A stretch of DNA of 64,000 nt from Roseitranquillus sp963709765 (GTDB lineage Bacteria > Pseudomonadota > Alphaproteobacteria > Rhodobacterales > Rhodobacteraceae), in assembly GCA_963709765.1 (NCBI GenBank), contig CAVPXL010000003.1, forward strand, positions 248,001 through 312,000, given 5' to 3'. A program made the position numbers and the translations under genes. Under the pieces are notes generated by a model that worked only from the letters and a program-made list of their open reading frames with translations, ran no database searches and had not been told where the DNA came from. Below are positions 34,852-44,625 of the stretch, piece after piece (position 1 is the first letter of the stretch; each line of letters starts with the position of its first letter).

Positions 34852-36225
34852 TCATCGGATTCGCACTCCCTGGCGTTCGAGCTCAGCCTGCACCGCGCCG
34901 ATATCGACCTCGTGCGGGGCGCGCCCTGACCGGACCGCGAGCGCGGCCGCCACGCCCGCACCCTGACCGGCCACGGCGCAGCAGGCCATGTTCCGCGTCG
35001 CCGCATGGGCGATGCGGTCCCCTCCGATCGCGCGCCCCGCTACCAGAAGCCCGCCGACGCGTTGCGGCACCATGGCGCGATAGGGAACCTGCATGTAGCG
35101 TCCCGTCGTCGGCAGGATCAGCACGCCGTATCCGTCGATGAATTCCGGGTAGATCCCGATCGTGTCGTCGAAGCGTCCCTCGTGCCGCACGTCACGCTCG
35201 GTCATGTTGTAGCTGGCGTCGATCTTGCGCGTGTCGCGGATGCCGATGGTCATCCCGAAATTGCGCAGGCGGATTCCCTCGCAGCCGGGCATGAAGTGGC
35301 GCAGCGCCGCGATGGCCTGCATCGCCTGTGCGCGGCCCGCGATCTCCCCCTTGGTCAGGCTGTCGGGGTCCGTGCCGTCGATCCCCTCCAGATGCACGAG
35401 GTTGAGATAGGTCAGCTCGCCGCTGTCATGGGCGGCGCCCCAGGTTCCGGCGATTGTGCTGAGGTCGGGCGGGATCAGGCCGGCCTCGATCGCCTTTGCG
35501 AACGGCTTGCGCAGAAAGGGCGAGAACATGTCGTCCTCCTTGCCCGACGTCTCGACACTCCACTCGCCGCTCGACCAGTCGCTGTAGGTTTGCGGGTCCG
35601 CGCGCACGGCGGCCATGAACGCCGCCTTGTCCACTCCGGCTGCGTGAAACATCACCGAAGCGGCCTGCATGTCTTCGCGCGCTGTGTGTCGTGTCGGCGC
35701 GCCGGAGCGATGCGCGATGTCGGCGTCACCGGTCGCGTCGATGACCACACGGCCCAACACGGCCTCGCGCCCGGACTTCGATTCCGTGACGACCCCGATC
35801 ACCCGGTCGCCGTCCATCACCGGCGCCACCACCTGACGATGCAGCATCGGGTGGATGCCGGCCTCCGCGACCAGACGGTCGGCGACCAGTTTGAACCCCT
35901 CGCTGTCGAGCTCGTAGCTCAGCGATTGGCTCTCGGGGACGGCGGCGCCCATTTCCCTGGCGCGCTCCTCGAATTCGCGGCCGATGCCGCCGGCTTCGAG
36001 TGTCGCTTCGTGCCGGTACCAGGCGAAGCCCTCGACGCCGACCGCGGTGATGTTGCCGCCGAAGCAGCCGAACCGCTCGACCAGCGCCACCTCGACTCCC
36101 GTTCGGGCCGCCGCCAGCGCCGCCGCGAGGCCGCCCGGCCCGGAGCCCACCACCACCACATCGGCGCGACGGATGACGCTGACCTCGCGCGCGGGTTCCC
36201 GGATGATGTCGACTGCCTCAGGCAT
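34852..36225 (-). CDS. FAD-dependent oxidoreductase (FAD_oxidored/succinate-dehydrogenase-like)
   Basis: A 457-residue flavoprotein. The N-terminal Rossmann motif GSGPGG is at 27-32, with the acidic ribose-binding end of beta-2 in VALVERFGCFGGN. Further FAD contacts are DATGDADIAHRSG and the C-terminal GGLLVAGRAIGGDRIAHAATRNM. This type (PF12831) oxidises small metabolites or removes amine/thiol groups. Its start lies 2 bases after the end of the GcvT-like gene, so the pair is translationally linked and probably acts on one substrate, as dehydrogenase and methyl/aminomethyl transferase do in sarcosine-type pathways. Confidence 0.88.
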   Translation of the reverse strand: MPEAVDIIREPAREVSVIRRADVVVVGSGPGGLAAALAAARTGVEVALVERFGCFGGNITAVGVEGFAWYRHEATLEAGGIGREFEERAREMGAAVPESQSLSYELDSEGFKLVADRLVAEAGIHPMLHRQVVAPVMDGDRVIGVVTESKSGREAVLGRVVIDATGDADIAHRSGAPTRHTAREDMQAASVMFHAAGVDKAAFMAAVRADPQTYSDWSSGEWSVETSGKEDDMFSPFLRKPFAKAIEAGLIPPDLSTIAGTWGAAHDSGELTYLNLVHLEGIDGTDPDSLTKGEIAGRAQAMQAIAALRHFMPGCEGIRLRNFGMTIGIRDTRKIDASYNMTERDVRHEGRFDDTIGIYPEFIDGYGVLILPTTGRYMQVPYRAMVPQRVGGLLVAGRAIGGDRIAHAATRNMACCAVAGQGAGVAAALAVRSGRAPHEVDIGAVQAELERQGVRIR

Positions 36226-36227
36226 GT

Positions 36228-37394
36228 TCAGATGAACGGCAGGCTGCAGAGCGTCCCGTCGACCGGCCCGTCCGCACGCTCCACCTGGACCCGCTGGCCC
36301 GGCTGCATTCCGGCCTCGACCAGGGCGAATCCGATGTTCCGCCGCAACCGGTAGGACCAGGCGCAGTTCGTCAGGTGCCCGACCTGCCGCCCGTCATGCC
36401 CGATCCGGCTCCAGCGGAATTCGGTCTCGGCGGGGGAGGCGCCATCGAGCCTTACCCCCAGTTGCCGGCGCGCCGGGCCCTCGGCCGCGACGCGGCGCAG
36501 CGACGCGATGCCGATCGTGTCGTCCGGGACGTCCAGGTCGACGAACCGCTCCAGCCGCACCTCGAAAGGGTTGGTGTGCCTGTCGGTGTCGCCGCCGCAG
36601 GACAGAAGCCCGCTCTCGACCCGCTCCGACCAGTTCGGGTTGCCGGGCCCGATATCCCACGGACGACCGGCTTCGCGCACGATGTTCCACAGGTCGACGC
36701 CGCGGCTGCCGTCGCGAAGGTATATCTCGAATCCGCCCTGACGCGACCAGCCCGAGCGGGAAACGCTCACCGGAATGCCGTCGGTTTCGGCATCGCGGAA
36801 CCTGAAGCGGCGCAGGTCGCGCACCCAGTCGCCAAAGATCGCGGCGACCACGTTCTCCGCCAGCGGCCCCTGCACTGCCATCGGCGAGACGTCGGGTTCG
36901 CTGATCTCGACATCGAGCGCGCGCTCCGCCGCGAGTGCCCGCGCCCAGAGCCAGACGTCACTGTCGGCGATCGACAGCCAGTAGAGATCGTCGTCGCGCT
37001 TGAGCAGAACCGGATCGTTGATGAGGACGCCTTCGTGGTCACAAAGCGCCACATATTTTCCCTGTCCCGCCTCCATCCCGGAGAGATCGCGCGGCGCGAG
37101 GATCTGCGCCAGGCGGCCGGCATCGGGCCCCTTGATCTGGACCTGACGCTCGACCGCCACGTCCCATTGCGAGACGCCCTTGATGATCCGCCAGTATTCC
37201 GCTTCGGCGTCGCCGAAGCCGGTGGGCATCAGCATGGAATTGTAGGTGGTGAATGCGCAGGCCCCGTCCGCCAGCGTCGCCTCGTAATAGGGAGAAGACC
37301 GAAGACGGGCCGAGGGCGTGATCCCGAACGCCGAGTCGCGCCGGCGCAGGGCCGCGGGCGGAAAATCGGACGCGTCAGGCTCCACGATGATCAT
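36228..37394 (-). CDS. GcvT-family aminomethyltransferase, DmdA-like
   Basis: A 388-residue protein of the T-protein/dimethylglycine oxidase/DmdA superfamily, which move one-carbon units to tetrahydrofolate. Features resembling DMSP demethylase DmdA are YNSMLMPTGF near residue 51, SQWDVAVERQVQIKGPDA, ISEPDVSPMAVQGP and RSGWSRQGGFEIY. It also differs: the C-terminal half (GGDTDRHTNPFEVRLERF onward) is diverged, and the residues around the active site are not obviously DmdA. I call it DmdA-like, not DmdA. It is coupled to the downstream FAD gene. Substrate could be DMSP, dimethylglycine or sarcosine-like. Confidence 0.8.
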   Translation of the reverse strand: MIIVEPDASDFPPAALRRRDSAFGITPSARLRSSPYYEATLADGACAFTTYNSMLMPTGFGDAEAEYWRIIKGVSQWDVAVERQVQIKGPDAGRLAQILAPRDLSGMEAGQGKYVALCDHEGVLINDPVLLKRDDDLYWLSIADSDVWLWARALAAERALDVEISEPDVSPMAVQGPLAENVVAAIFGDWVRDLRRFRFRDAETDGIPVSVSRSGWSRQGGFEIYLRDGSRGVDLWNIVREAGRPWDIGPGNPNWSERVESGLLSCGGDTDRHTNPFEVRLERFVDLDVPDDTIGIASLRRVAAEGPARRQLGVRLDGASPAETEFRWSRIGHDGRQVGHLTNCAWSYRLRRNIGFALVEAGMQPGQRVQVERADGPVDGTLCSLPFI

Positions 37395-37520
37395 CTGCGC
37401 AGCCCTCCCCGTCTTGCCGCTCCGTTGGCAGGTGCCAATCCCGGATAAACCCGGGGGGCGGCGGACTTCAACGGTGGAATGTCTTCAGCCTGCGTGAGCC
37501 GCGTCTGCTGATTGCGGCGC

Positions 37521-39152
37521 TCAGGTGGACGGGTCGCGCCGCTCGTCCAGCAGATGCGTGAGCCAGTCCGGATCCATCTCGGGCACGGACGACAAGAGCA
37601 ACTGCGTGTATGGATGGTGGGGGGGGCGGAATATTTCCGACTTGGAGCCGCGTTCGACGACCCGACCCTCCTTCATCACGACGACCTCGTCCGCGATCGC
37701 GCGGACCGTCGCGATGTCGTGGGTGATGAACATGTAGGCCAGGTCCAGCTCCCCCTGGAGCCGATCGAGCAGCTTGAGAATGCCTTCGGCCACCAGTTGA
37801 TCGAGCGCCGAAGTCACCTCGTCGCAGATGATGAACCGCGGCTCGGCGGCCAGTGCGCGCGCAATTCCGATACGCTGCTTCTGGCCGCCCGAAAGCTCCG
37901 AAGGAAGGCGGTCGATGAATTCGTCCGGCTCCAGCTCGATGAGCGACAGAAGCTCGCGGACCCGTTCGTCCAGCGCGCGACCCTTCAGTCCCAGATACAT
38001 GCGCGCCGGCCGTCCGATCAGTTCGCGCACCCGATGCTTGGGGTTCAGCGCGGTGTCGGCCATCTGGTAGATCATCTGGATCTGGCGCAGCTGCTCGCGG
38101 CTGCGCTGGCGGTAGTCGGGCGGCAGCGGGGTGCCGTCGAACAGGATCTCTCCGCGATCCGGCGGCAGCAGCCCGGTGATGACGCGCGCTGCCGTGGACT
38201 TGCCCGAGCCGCTTTCGCCCACAACGCCGACGGTGCGCCCGTGCGGGATCTCGAAACTCACGTCGCTCAGAACCGGGTAGCGCCCGTAGGACGCGGTGAT
38301 GTTGTTGAGCGACACGATCGCGGGCGCGGTCTCGTCGACCGACCGCTCAGGCCGGGCGTAGGTGCGCACTGCCCACAGCGAGCGGGTGTAATCCTCCTGC
38401 GGGGAGGCGAGCATGGTGCGGGTGTCGGCCTCCTCCACCTCGTCGCCCCTGAGCAGCACCTTGATGCGGTCGGCCATCTGCGCGACCACCGCCAGGTCGT
38501 GGGTGATGTAGATCGCGGCGGTGTCGAATTCCTGCACGATGTTGCGGATCGCCGCCAGAACCTCGATCTGGGTCGTGACGTCGAGCGCCGTCGTGGGCTC
38601 GTCGAAGATGATGAGGTCGGGGCGGCACGACATCGCCATGGCGGTCATCGCCCGCTGCAACTGGCCGCCCGAGACCTGGTGCGGGTAGCGGAACCCGATC
38701 TCGTCGGGCTCGGGCAGGCGCATGCGGCGGTAGAGGTCGACCGCGTCTTGCTCGGCCTCGGAATGTGGCATGACGCCGTGCTGCACCGGCGCCTCGCAAT
38801 ACTGGTCGATGAGGCGGTGGGCAGGGTTGAAGCTGGCGGCTGCGGATTGGGCCACATAGGCGATACGCTTTCCGCGCAGGGTGCGCCGGCGCCTTTCGGG
38901 GGCTTTCGCAAGGTCGATCCCGTCGAAAAGGATCGAGCCGCGCGAGATCCGGCAGCCGTCGCGCGCGAATCCCATTGCGGCGAGGCCCAGCGTCGACTTG
39001 CCGGCCCCGGATTCACCGATCAGGCCCAGAACCTCGCCCCGGTGCAGCGTCAGGTCGACGCCCCGCACGATGTCGATCCAGTCGTCGCCCGAGCGTCCCT
39101 CGATCCAGAGGTCGCGGATCTCCAGCAGCGTCTGTTGCTCGGGCGTGTCCAT
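37521..39152 (-). CDS. ABC transporter ATP-binding protein, two-NBD fusion (peptide/opine/nickel type)
   Basis: A 543-residue protein with two ATPase domains, equivalent to DppD plus DppF joined in one chain. Walker A motifs are at 46-54 (GESGAGKST) and 312-320 (GESGSGKST), signature motifs at 160-166 (VSGGQLQ) and 420-424 (LSGGQ), and Walker B in LIIFDEPTTALD and FIICDEVTSALD. The cytoplasmic protein powers import through the two permeases encoded upstream. A fused ABC ATPase is common for peptide, opine and glutathione importers. A 126-base gap separates it from the GcvT gene. Confidence 0.93.
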   Translation of the reverse strand: MDTPEQQTLLEIRDLWIEGRSGDDWIDIVRGVDLTLHRGEVLGLIGESGAGKSTLGLAAMGFARDGCRISRGSILFDGIDLAKAPERRRRTLRGKRIAYVAQSAAASFNPAHRLIDQYCEAPVQHGVMPHSEAEQDAVDLYRRMRLPEPDEIGFRYPHQVSGGQLQRAMTAMAMSCRPDLIIFDEPTTALDVTTQIEVLAAIRNIVQEFDTAAIYITHDLAVVAQMADRIKVLLRGDEVEEADTRTMLASPQEDYTRSLWAVRTYARPERSVDETAPAIVSLNNITASYGRYPVLSDVSFEIPHGRTVGVVGESGSGKSTAARVITGLLPPDRGEILFDGTPLPPDYRQRSREQLRQIQMIYQMADTALNPKHRVRELIGRPARMYLGLKGRALDERVRELLSLIELEPDEFIDRLPSELSGGQKQRIGIARALAAEPRFIICDEVTSALDQLVAEGILKLLDRLQGELDLAYMFITHDIATVRAIADEVVVMKEGRVVERGSKSEIFRPPHHPYTQLLLSSVPEMDPDWLTHLLDERRDPST

Positions 39153-39155
39153 GCG

Positions 39156-40079
39156 TCAGTCCTTCAGGCCGCTGGCGCGGTGGAGCTGCCAGTCCACGAC
39201 GAAGTTCACGGCGACCGTCAGCAGCGCGATCGCCCCGGCGGGCAGCAGCGGGGTGATGTCGCCGAAGGTGATGAGCGTCGCATTCTCGCGCACCATCGAG
39301 CCCCAGTCGGCGGTCGGCGGCTGGATGCCCAGTCCCAGGAACGAGAGCGCCGAGATGGCGAGAAAGACGAAGCAGAACCGCAGCCCGAACTCTGCCACGA
39401 GCGGCGCCATGACGTTGGGAAGGATTTCCCGGACGATGAGGTGCCACAGGCCCTCGCCGCGCAGGCGGGCGGCCTCGATGAAATCCATCACCACGATGCC
39501 CTCAGCCACCGCCCGGGCGAGGCGATAGACCCGCGTCGCGTCGATCGTCGCGATCACGAGGATCAGCGTCAGGACCGAGGTTCCGAAGATGGTCAGCAGC
39601 AGCAGCGAGAAGATCAGCGCGGGGATCGCCATGAGCACGTCGACGAGCCGGCTCATCGCCTGATCCAGCCACCCGCCGACGGTCGCCGCCAGCAGCCCCA
39701 GCAGCGCGCCCGTCGTGAAGGCCAGTGCCGTCGTCGCGAAGGCGATGCCGACCGTGTTGCGCGCGCCGTAGATCATCCGGCTCAGCATGTCGCGGCCAAG
39801 GCTGTCGGTGCCCAGCAGGTGCTCCGAATTCCAGGGCAGGTACTCGCCGCCCACCACCGCGCGCTCCGGGAACGGCGCCAGCGCGGGCGCGAGCAGGGCC
39901 ACGAGGATGTAGACGAGGACCACGAGCATGCCGAAGGTCGCCGTGACCGGTGCGCCGCGCACGGCGCGGGCCGCGTTCCCGGGGAGAACGGCGACCAGAA
40001 GCGCGCGGAAGAGCCAGCCGAGCGCGATGGCCGCGGCGATGGCGGCCACAAACCAGAGAATGGGGATGAGAAGGTCCAT
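39156..40079 (-). CDS. ABC transporter permease 2 (DppC-like)
   Basis: A 307-residue inner-membrane protein with six segments. The EAA loop that contacts the ATPase is EAARLRGEGLWHLIVREILPN. An N-terminal membrane segment and a conserved Gly-Thr-Asp loop (LLGTDSLGRDMLSRMIYG) are typical of DppC/OppC-type permeases. It overlaps closely with the neighbours in a single transcript. Confidence 0.92.
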   Translation of the reverse strand: MDLLIPILWFVAAIAAAIALGWLFRALLVAVLPGNAARAVRGAPVTATFGMLVVLVYILVALLAPALAPFPERAVVGGEYLPWNSEHLLGTDSLGRDMLSRMIYGARNTVGIAFATTALAFTTGALLGLLAATVGGWLDQAMSRLVDVLMAIPALIFSLLLLTIFGTSVLTLILVIATIDATRVYRLARAVAEGIVVMDFIEAARLRGEGLWHLIVREILPNVMAPLVAEFGLRFCFVFLAISALSFLGLGIQPPTADWGSMVRENATLITFGDITPLLPAGAIALLTVAVNFVVDWQLHRASGLKD

Positions 40080-40082
40080 GAT

Positions 40083-41037
40083 CTAGCGCCGGTGCATCAG
40101 GCGCGGGTTGGTGAGCATCGACAGGATGTCGGCCGTCAGGTTCAGCAGCACGTAGGCCGCCGCGAAGATCAGCGCGACCGCCTGCACGACCGGAATGTCG
40201 CGCTTGGCGACACTGTCGACCATCAGCTGCCCGAGGCCGGGATAGACGAACACGACCTCGACCACCACGACGCCGGTGATGAGATAGGCCAGGTTCAGCG
40301 CGATCACGTTCATGATCGGCGCCCAGCGCGTTCGGCAGCGCGTGGTGCAGGATCACCCGCAGGGGCCGCATCCCCTTGAGCCGCGCCATCTCGATATAGG
40401 GGCTGGCCAGCAGGTTGATGATCGTGGCCCGCGTCATCCGCATCATGTGCGCGGTCACCACCAGCGTCAGGGTCAGCGCGGGCAGGAAGCTGCGATAGAG
40501 CTTGTCGCCGAACGAGATCCCTTCGGACAGGCGCGAGATCGACGGGAAGAGCCCGGCCTGCGAGAGCCAGAGGATCAGGATGTAGGCCACGAAGAATTCC
40601 GGGAACGAGATCGATGTCAGCGCCAGCGCGTTGGAGGCCCGGTCGAACACGGTATTGCGGAAAAGCGCGGCGAGGATGCCGAGCGTAAGCGAGAGCGGCA
40701 CCGCGATCGCCGCGGCATAGAGCGCGAGGAAGAGCGTGTTGCCCAGCCGGTTCGCGATCAGGTCCGACACGCTGCGGCGGTTGGCCAGCGAGGCGCCGAA
40801 ATCGCCCTGCATGGCGCCGAAGAGCCACTCGACGTAGCGGGTGGCGAAGGGTTGGTCGAGGCCGAGATCGCGGCGGATCGCGGCCACCGTCTCGGGCGTG
40901 GCCGACTGGCCGAGGACGGCCTCGGCGAAGTCGCCCGGCAGAAGCTCGGTGGCGCTGAAGATCAGCAGCGAGATGACGACGAGAGTCAGAAGGCCGAGCG
41001 CGAGACGTTGCGCCAGCATTCGCCAGACGAGGCTCAT
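40083..41037 (-). CDS. ABC transporter permease 1 (DppB-like), one frameshift as read
   Basis: After repair, a 317-residue six-segment permease. The start MSLVWRMLAQRLALGLLTL and the DLGLDQPFATRYVEWLFG loop are typical of DppB-type proteins; the EAA loop is EMARLKGMRPLRVILHHALPN. The frame breaks at 40322-40324, where an extra G (minus strand, CTGGGCGCCG for CTGGCGCCG) shifts ALAPIMNVIALNL out of frame. The correct C-terminus (TGVVVVEVVFVYPGLGQLM) then ends at 40083. It is downstream of the binding protein and one base short of a normal overlap with permease 2. Confidence 0.88.
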
Positions 41038-41136
41038 TCGGCGTTCCTTATGTCACCTGTGCCGGAGATCGCGGAGAGCAGGTCCGCCGACAGATGTCCC
41101 GGCGTCTCGCGACGCCGGGCAGGCTCGGTCAGCAAG

Positions 41137-42702
41137 TCAGGCGAACCACCAGCGCTCTACCGCGCGGAAGCCGTCCATCGTCCAGTTCGCGCCAATCACT
41201 TCGGGCGTCTCGACCGCGTCGGAATGGGCCATGACGTAATTGGCGAACATCGGAATGACGGTGCTGCCCTCGTCCCGGACGAGGCGCTGCATCTCGACAT
41301 ACATGTCGCGGCGCTTCTCCTCGTCGAGTTCCGAGCGCGCGGCGACCAGCAGTTCGTTGAAGCGCTCGTTCTGCCAGTAGCTCTCGTTCCAGGGCGCGTC
41401 GGCGGCGTAGCCGGTCGAGAACATCCAGTCCTCGGTCGGGCGCCCGCCCCAGTAGCTGGCGACGAATGGCTTCTTCATCCAGACATTGGACCAGTAGCCG
41501 TCAGAGGGCTCGCGCTGGACGTTGATGGTGATCCCGGCGGGTGCGGCCTTTTCCGAGATCAGCACCGCCGCATCGACGGCACCGCCGAAGGCGGCCTCAC
41601 CCGCCGACAGGGTGATCTCGAGGTCGTCCAGACCGGCTTCCTTGAGGTAGAACCTGGCCTTGTCCGGGTCGTAGACGCGCTGCTCGAGTCCGTTGGCGTG
41701 ATAGCGGTTGGAGCGGCCGATCGGGTGGTCGTTGCCCACGACGCCGTAGCCGTTGAGGATCTTCTCGACCAGCTCCTCGCGGTCGAAGGCATGCTTGACC
41801 GCCAGCCGCACGTTGTTGTCGGTGAACGGATCGGCGCGCGCATCCATGATGAAGGTATAGTGCTGCGTGCCGGAGACCGAGAGGATCTTGATGTTCGGTG
41901 CCCGCTGCAGGAGGTGGACGGTGTTGAGATCCACCCGGTCGATGACGTCCACCTCGCCGCTCATCAGCGCGTTCTGACGCGCCGCGGCGTCGACGATCGG
42001 CAGAAGCTCGAGGCCGTCGAAATGGGCGCGGTCACTCTTCCAGTAGTCCGGGTTGCGGCTCAGCCGTGCCTCGACGCCCGGCTCCCAGACATCCACGACA
42101 TAGGGGCCGCAGCCTTCGGTCGAGGTCGGATCGATGCTGCCATCCACCGCGGGCATGATCGCGATGTGGTAGTCCGACATGATGAAGGGGAAGTCGGCGT
42201 TGCCGGCGTTCAGCGTCACCACAACGTTCTGGCCGTCGATCGCGATGTCGGAGATCGGGTCGACGATGGGCTTGGCGGCAGACTGGCTGTCCTCGCCGCG
42301 GTGGTAGTTGATCGAAGCCACGACGTCCTCGGGGGTGACGGTCTTGCCGTTGTGGAAGGTGACGCCGTCGCGGATCTTGAAGGTCCAGACCTTCGCGTCG
42401 GGTGAGGCTTCCCAGCTCTCGGCGATCTCGGGTTCCAGCGAGCCGTCGGCCGCGATCTCGGTCAGGTAGTTGTGCCGCGACTGGGCGAACACCTGCGAAT
42501 AGGCGTTGTCCCACGAGCCCGGATCAAGGCTGTCGGACGTGCTGCCGTGGCCCATGCCAACACGCAGGACGCCGCCCTTCTTGGGCTCGGCGGAGGCTTT
42601 GCGCATGCCCGCCGGCAGGATCAGCGCCGCCGCACCGAGCGCGCTCGCCCCCTTCAGCACGCCGCGCCGGCTGAAGCCGGATTGGTTCGGATCTTTCGTC
42701 AT
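41137..42702 (-). CDS. ABC transporter substrate-binding protein (family 5, peptide/opine type)
   Basis: A 521-residue periplasmic binding protein (SBP_bac_5). It has a twin-arginine signal (SRRGVLKGASALGAAALILPAG) rather than a Sec signal, typical of many rhodobacterial family-5 binding proteins. The ligand-binding start (KKGGVLRVGMGHGSTSDSLDPG) is characteristic. GGGAGA precedes the ATG at 42702. First gene of the seven-gene operon that ends with the M20 peptidase, so its ligand is probably the substrate of the downstream FAD, GcvT and peptidase enzymes. The exact ligand is unknown. Confidence 0.92.
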   Translation of the reverse strand: MTKDPNQSGFSRRGVLKGASALGAAALILPAGMRKASAEPKKGGVLRVGMGHGSTSDSLDPGSWDNAYSQVFAQSRHNYLTEIAADGSLEPEIAESWEASPDAKVWTFKIRDGVTFHNGKTVTPEDVVASINYHRGEDSQSAAKPIVDPISDIAIDGQNVVVTLNAGNADFPFIMSDYHIAIMPAVDGSIDPTSTEGCGPYVVDVWEPGVEARLSRNPDYWKSDRAHFDGLELLPIVDAAARQNALMSGEVDVIDRVDLNTVHLLQRAPNIKILSVSGTQHYTFIMDARADPFTDNNVRLAVKHAFDREELVEKILNGYGVVGNDHPIGRSNRYHANGLEQRVYDPDKARFYLKEAGLDDLEITLSAGEAAFGGAVDAAVLISEKAAPAGITINVQREPSDGYWSNVWMKKPFVASYWGGRPTEDWMFSTGYAADAPWNESYWQNERFNELLVAARSELDEEKRRDMYVEMQRLVRDEGSTVIPMFANYVMAHSDAVETPEVIGANWTMDGFRAVERWWFA

Positions 42703-42888
42703 GTTGTTCTCCCTTTCCAGGATCGATCGCGGCCTTCGTTGCCGGCCGCCGCGCAGCGCCCCGTTCGCAATCGGCGCTGTCGGTCCTGTCATATTGTCCG
42801 GCGGCAACGATAGACAGCGGCGGATCGGATTGGAAGCGGTCTGGCCGCCTTACGTCGCAGCGGCGAGGGTAGAGAAGGGCGCGACAAT

Positions 42889-42902
42889 TTGATCTTGCGC
42901 AA
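42889..42902 (+). promoter_or_regulatory. FNR-type site upstream of hemN
   Basis: TTGAT-CTTG-CGCAA matches the FNR consensus TTGAT-N4-ATCAA in the first half exactly and in three of five positions of the second half. It lies 35 bases before the hemN ATG. Oxygen-sensing FnrL control of hemN is established in Rhodobacter, which supports the call. Confidence 0.55.
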
Positions 42903-42936
42903 AGCCGGTGCCGGGGCGGCGGGCTAGAAAACCGCA

Positions 42937-44292
42937 ATGGAACCTCTCGAAATGCTGCAGGCCAAGGGCCTCTTCGATGCGCGCGTGCCGCGCTACACCA
43001 GTTATCCCACAGCCCCTGTCTTTTCGCAGCAGACGGGCGCTGCGTTTCAGGCGGAGTGTCTGCGCAATCTCGATCCGGCCGAACCGGTCTCGGTGTACGT
43101 GCATATCCCGTTCTGCGAGCGGCTGTGCTGGTTCTGCGCGTGCCGCACGCAGGGCACCCGCACCCTTGCGCCGGTGGAGCGCTATGTCGCGACGCTCGAG
43201 GCCGAGCTCGGACTGGTCGCGCGGATGCTGCCCGCGGGCTTGAGGATGGGCCGCCTTCATTGGGGTGGCGGGACGCCGACGATCCTGTCGCCGGCCCTGA
43301 TCCGCCGGCTGGCGCAGGCTATCCGCAAGGCGCTGCCGCCGGCGGAAGAGTTCGAGTTCTCGGTGGAAATCGACCCGACCCTGGTCGACGGCGACAAGGT
43401 CGCGGCGCTGCGCGACGAGGGGATGTCGCGCGCCAGCATCGGGATCCAGGACTTCTCGCTCACGGTTCAGACGGCGATCGGGCGCGAGCAGAGTTTCGAG
43501 ATCACGCGCGCCTGCGTCGACATGCTGCGAAAGGCCGGGATCACGTCACTGAACACCGATCTCGTCTACGGCCTGCCGCACCAGGACGCGGCCCGGATCT
43601 CGCACTCGGTCGACCGGGTTCTGGATCTGGCGCCGGACCGCGTCGCGCTGTTCGGCTACGCCCATGTCCCGCACATGGCGCGGCGTCAACGACTGATCGA
43701 CGTCTGTGACCTGCCGGGCGACGAGGAGCGCTACCGGCTGGCCACACTGGCCGCCGAACGCTTCGTGGCGGGGGGGTACCGCACCATCGGGATCGACCAT
43801 TTCGCGCGGCCCGGCGACAGCCTCTCCGTGGCCGCCGAGAGTGGCCACCTGCGCCGTAATTTCCAGGGCTACACCGCAGACACCTGCCAGACGTTGCTGG
43901 GCCTGGGCGCGTCGTCGATCTCGCGGTTCGCCGATGGATATGTGCAGAACGCATCGGCCACGGCTGCGTATACCCAGCGGATCGAGGCCGGCGAACTGCC
44001 CGCCTTCCGGGGCCATAAGATGACGGCCGAGGACAAGTTGCGCGCGCGCGCGATCGAAATGCTCATGTGCGACTTCCACATCGACCAGACTGCGCTTCGC
44101 GCCACCTTCGGGGCGGACGCAGACTGGCTCGTGCCGATCCATGCCGCGGCGGTGGCGCGGTTCGATCCGTTCGTGTCGCAGGACGAATCCGGGCTGACGC
44201 TCCTGCCGGAGGGGCGCGCGCTCGCGCGGTTGGTGGCCCGGCTCTACGATGCCTATGCCACGCAGAACGCGATCTTTTCAAAGGTTTCCTGA
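42937..44292 (+). CDS. hemN: Oxygen-independent coproporphyrinogen III oxidase
   Basis: A 451-residue radical-SAM enzyme that decarboxylates coproporphyrinogen III to protoporphyrinogen IX without oxygen, for haem synthesis under low oxygen. The cluster motif CxxxCxxC is C60, C64, C67, with HemN-specific C69 (CERLCWFCAC). HWGGGTPTIL and GIDHFARPGDSL are family signatures. The start is an ATG whose upstream region carries an FNR-like site, in line with anaerobic control. It stands alone, 330 bases from the next gene. Confidence 0.96.
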   Translation: MEPLEMLQAKGLFDARVPRYTSYPTAPVFSQQTGAAFQAECLRNLDPAEPVSVYVHIPFCERLCWFCACRTQGTRTLAPVERYVATLEAELGLVARMLPAGLRMGRLHWGGGTPTILSPALIRRLAQAIRKALPPAEEFEFSVEIDPTLVDGDKVAALRDEGMSRASIGIQDFSLTVQTAIGREQSFEITRACVDMLRKAGITSLNTDLVYGLPHQDAARISHSVDRVLDLAPDRVALFGYAHVPHMARRQRLIDVCDLPGDEERYRLATLAAERFVAGGYRTIGIDHFARPGDSLSVAAESGHLRRNFQGYTADTCQTLLGLGASSISRFADGYVQNASATAAYTQRIEAGELPAFRGHKMTAEDKLRARAIEMLMCDFHIDQTALRATFGADADWLVPIHAAAVARFDPFVSQDESGLTLLPEGRALARLVARLYDAYATQNAIFSKVS

Positions 44293-44625
44293 CCGGGGGA
44301 CAGGCAGGGCGGCCGGCGCACGGAGTCGCCCGTCCGTCTGCGCATTGTGGAGCGGGTCTGCCACGAAGCGGCCGCAGGCATCTGATCGCTACGCGAGCTT
44401 GCGGGACGCGGCCAGGGGCGGCCAGACCGTTTTCCGCCGTTCAAGATCTCCCAGCCCGAGGCCCGGCGCCCGCACCGCGCGCCATGACGACCCGATCTGG
44501 ACGATTCTGTCTGGCGGCGCGGGGTTGCGGCATCCGAAGGTCCCGAGCGCGAACCTGGCAAGGCGGCGCGCACCGAACGCCACCAAGCGGCGACATCCGG
44601 TCGAGTTGGTGGTGGGCTGAGAGGA
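44293..44625. other. Intergenic stretch between hemN and the cytochrome gene
   Basis: About 330 bases. Several short frames on both strands are Arg/Pro-rich and lack ribosome sites. I see no gene, terminator or repeat worth calling. Confidence 0.45.

Noticed and set aside
36228..37394. Calling this gene dmdA (DMSP demethylase)
   Set aside because: Many shared stretches, but the second half and the gene context (ABC importer, FAD enzyme, peptidase) differ. Phylogeny would be needed.
37512..40379. Long plus-strand frame (about 955 codons) opposite the ABC operon
   Set aside because: Antisense to genes with full ABC motifs; composition Gly/Asp/Arg/Gln-rich and repetitive, typical of an antisense shadow.
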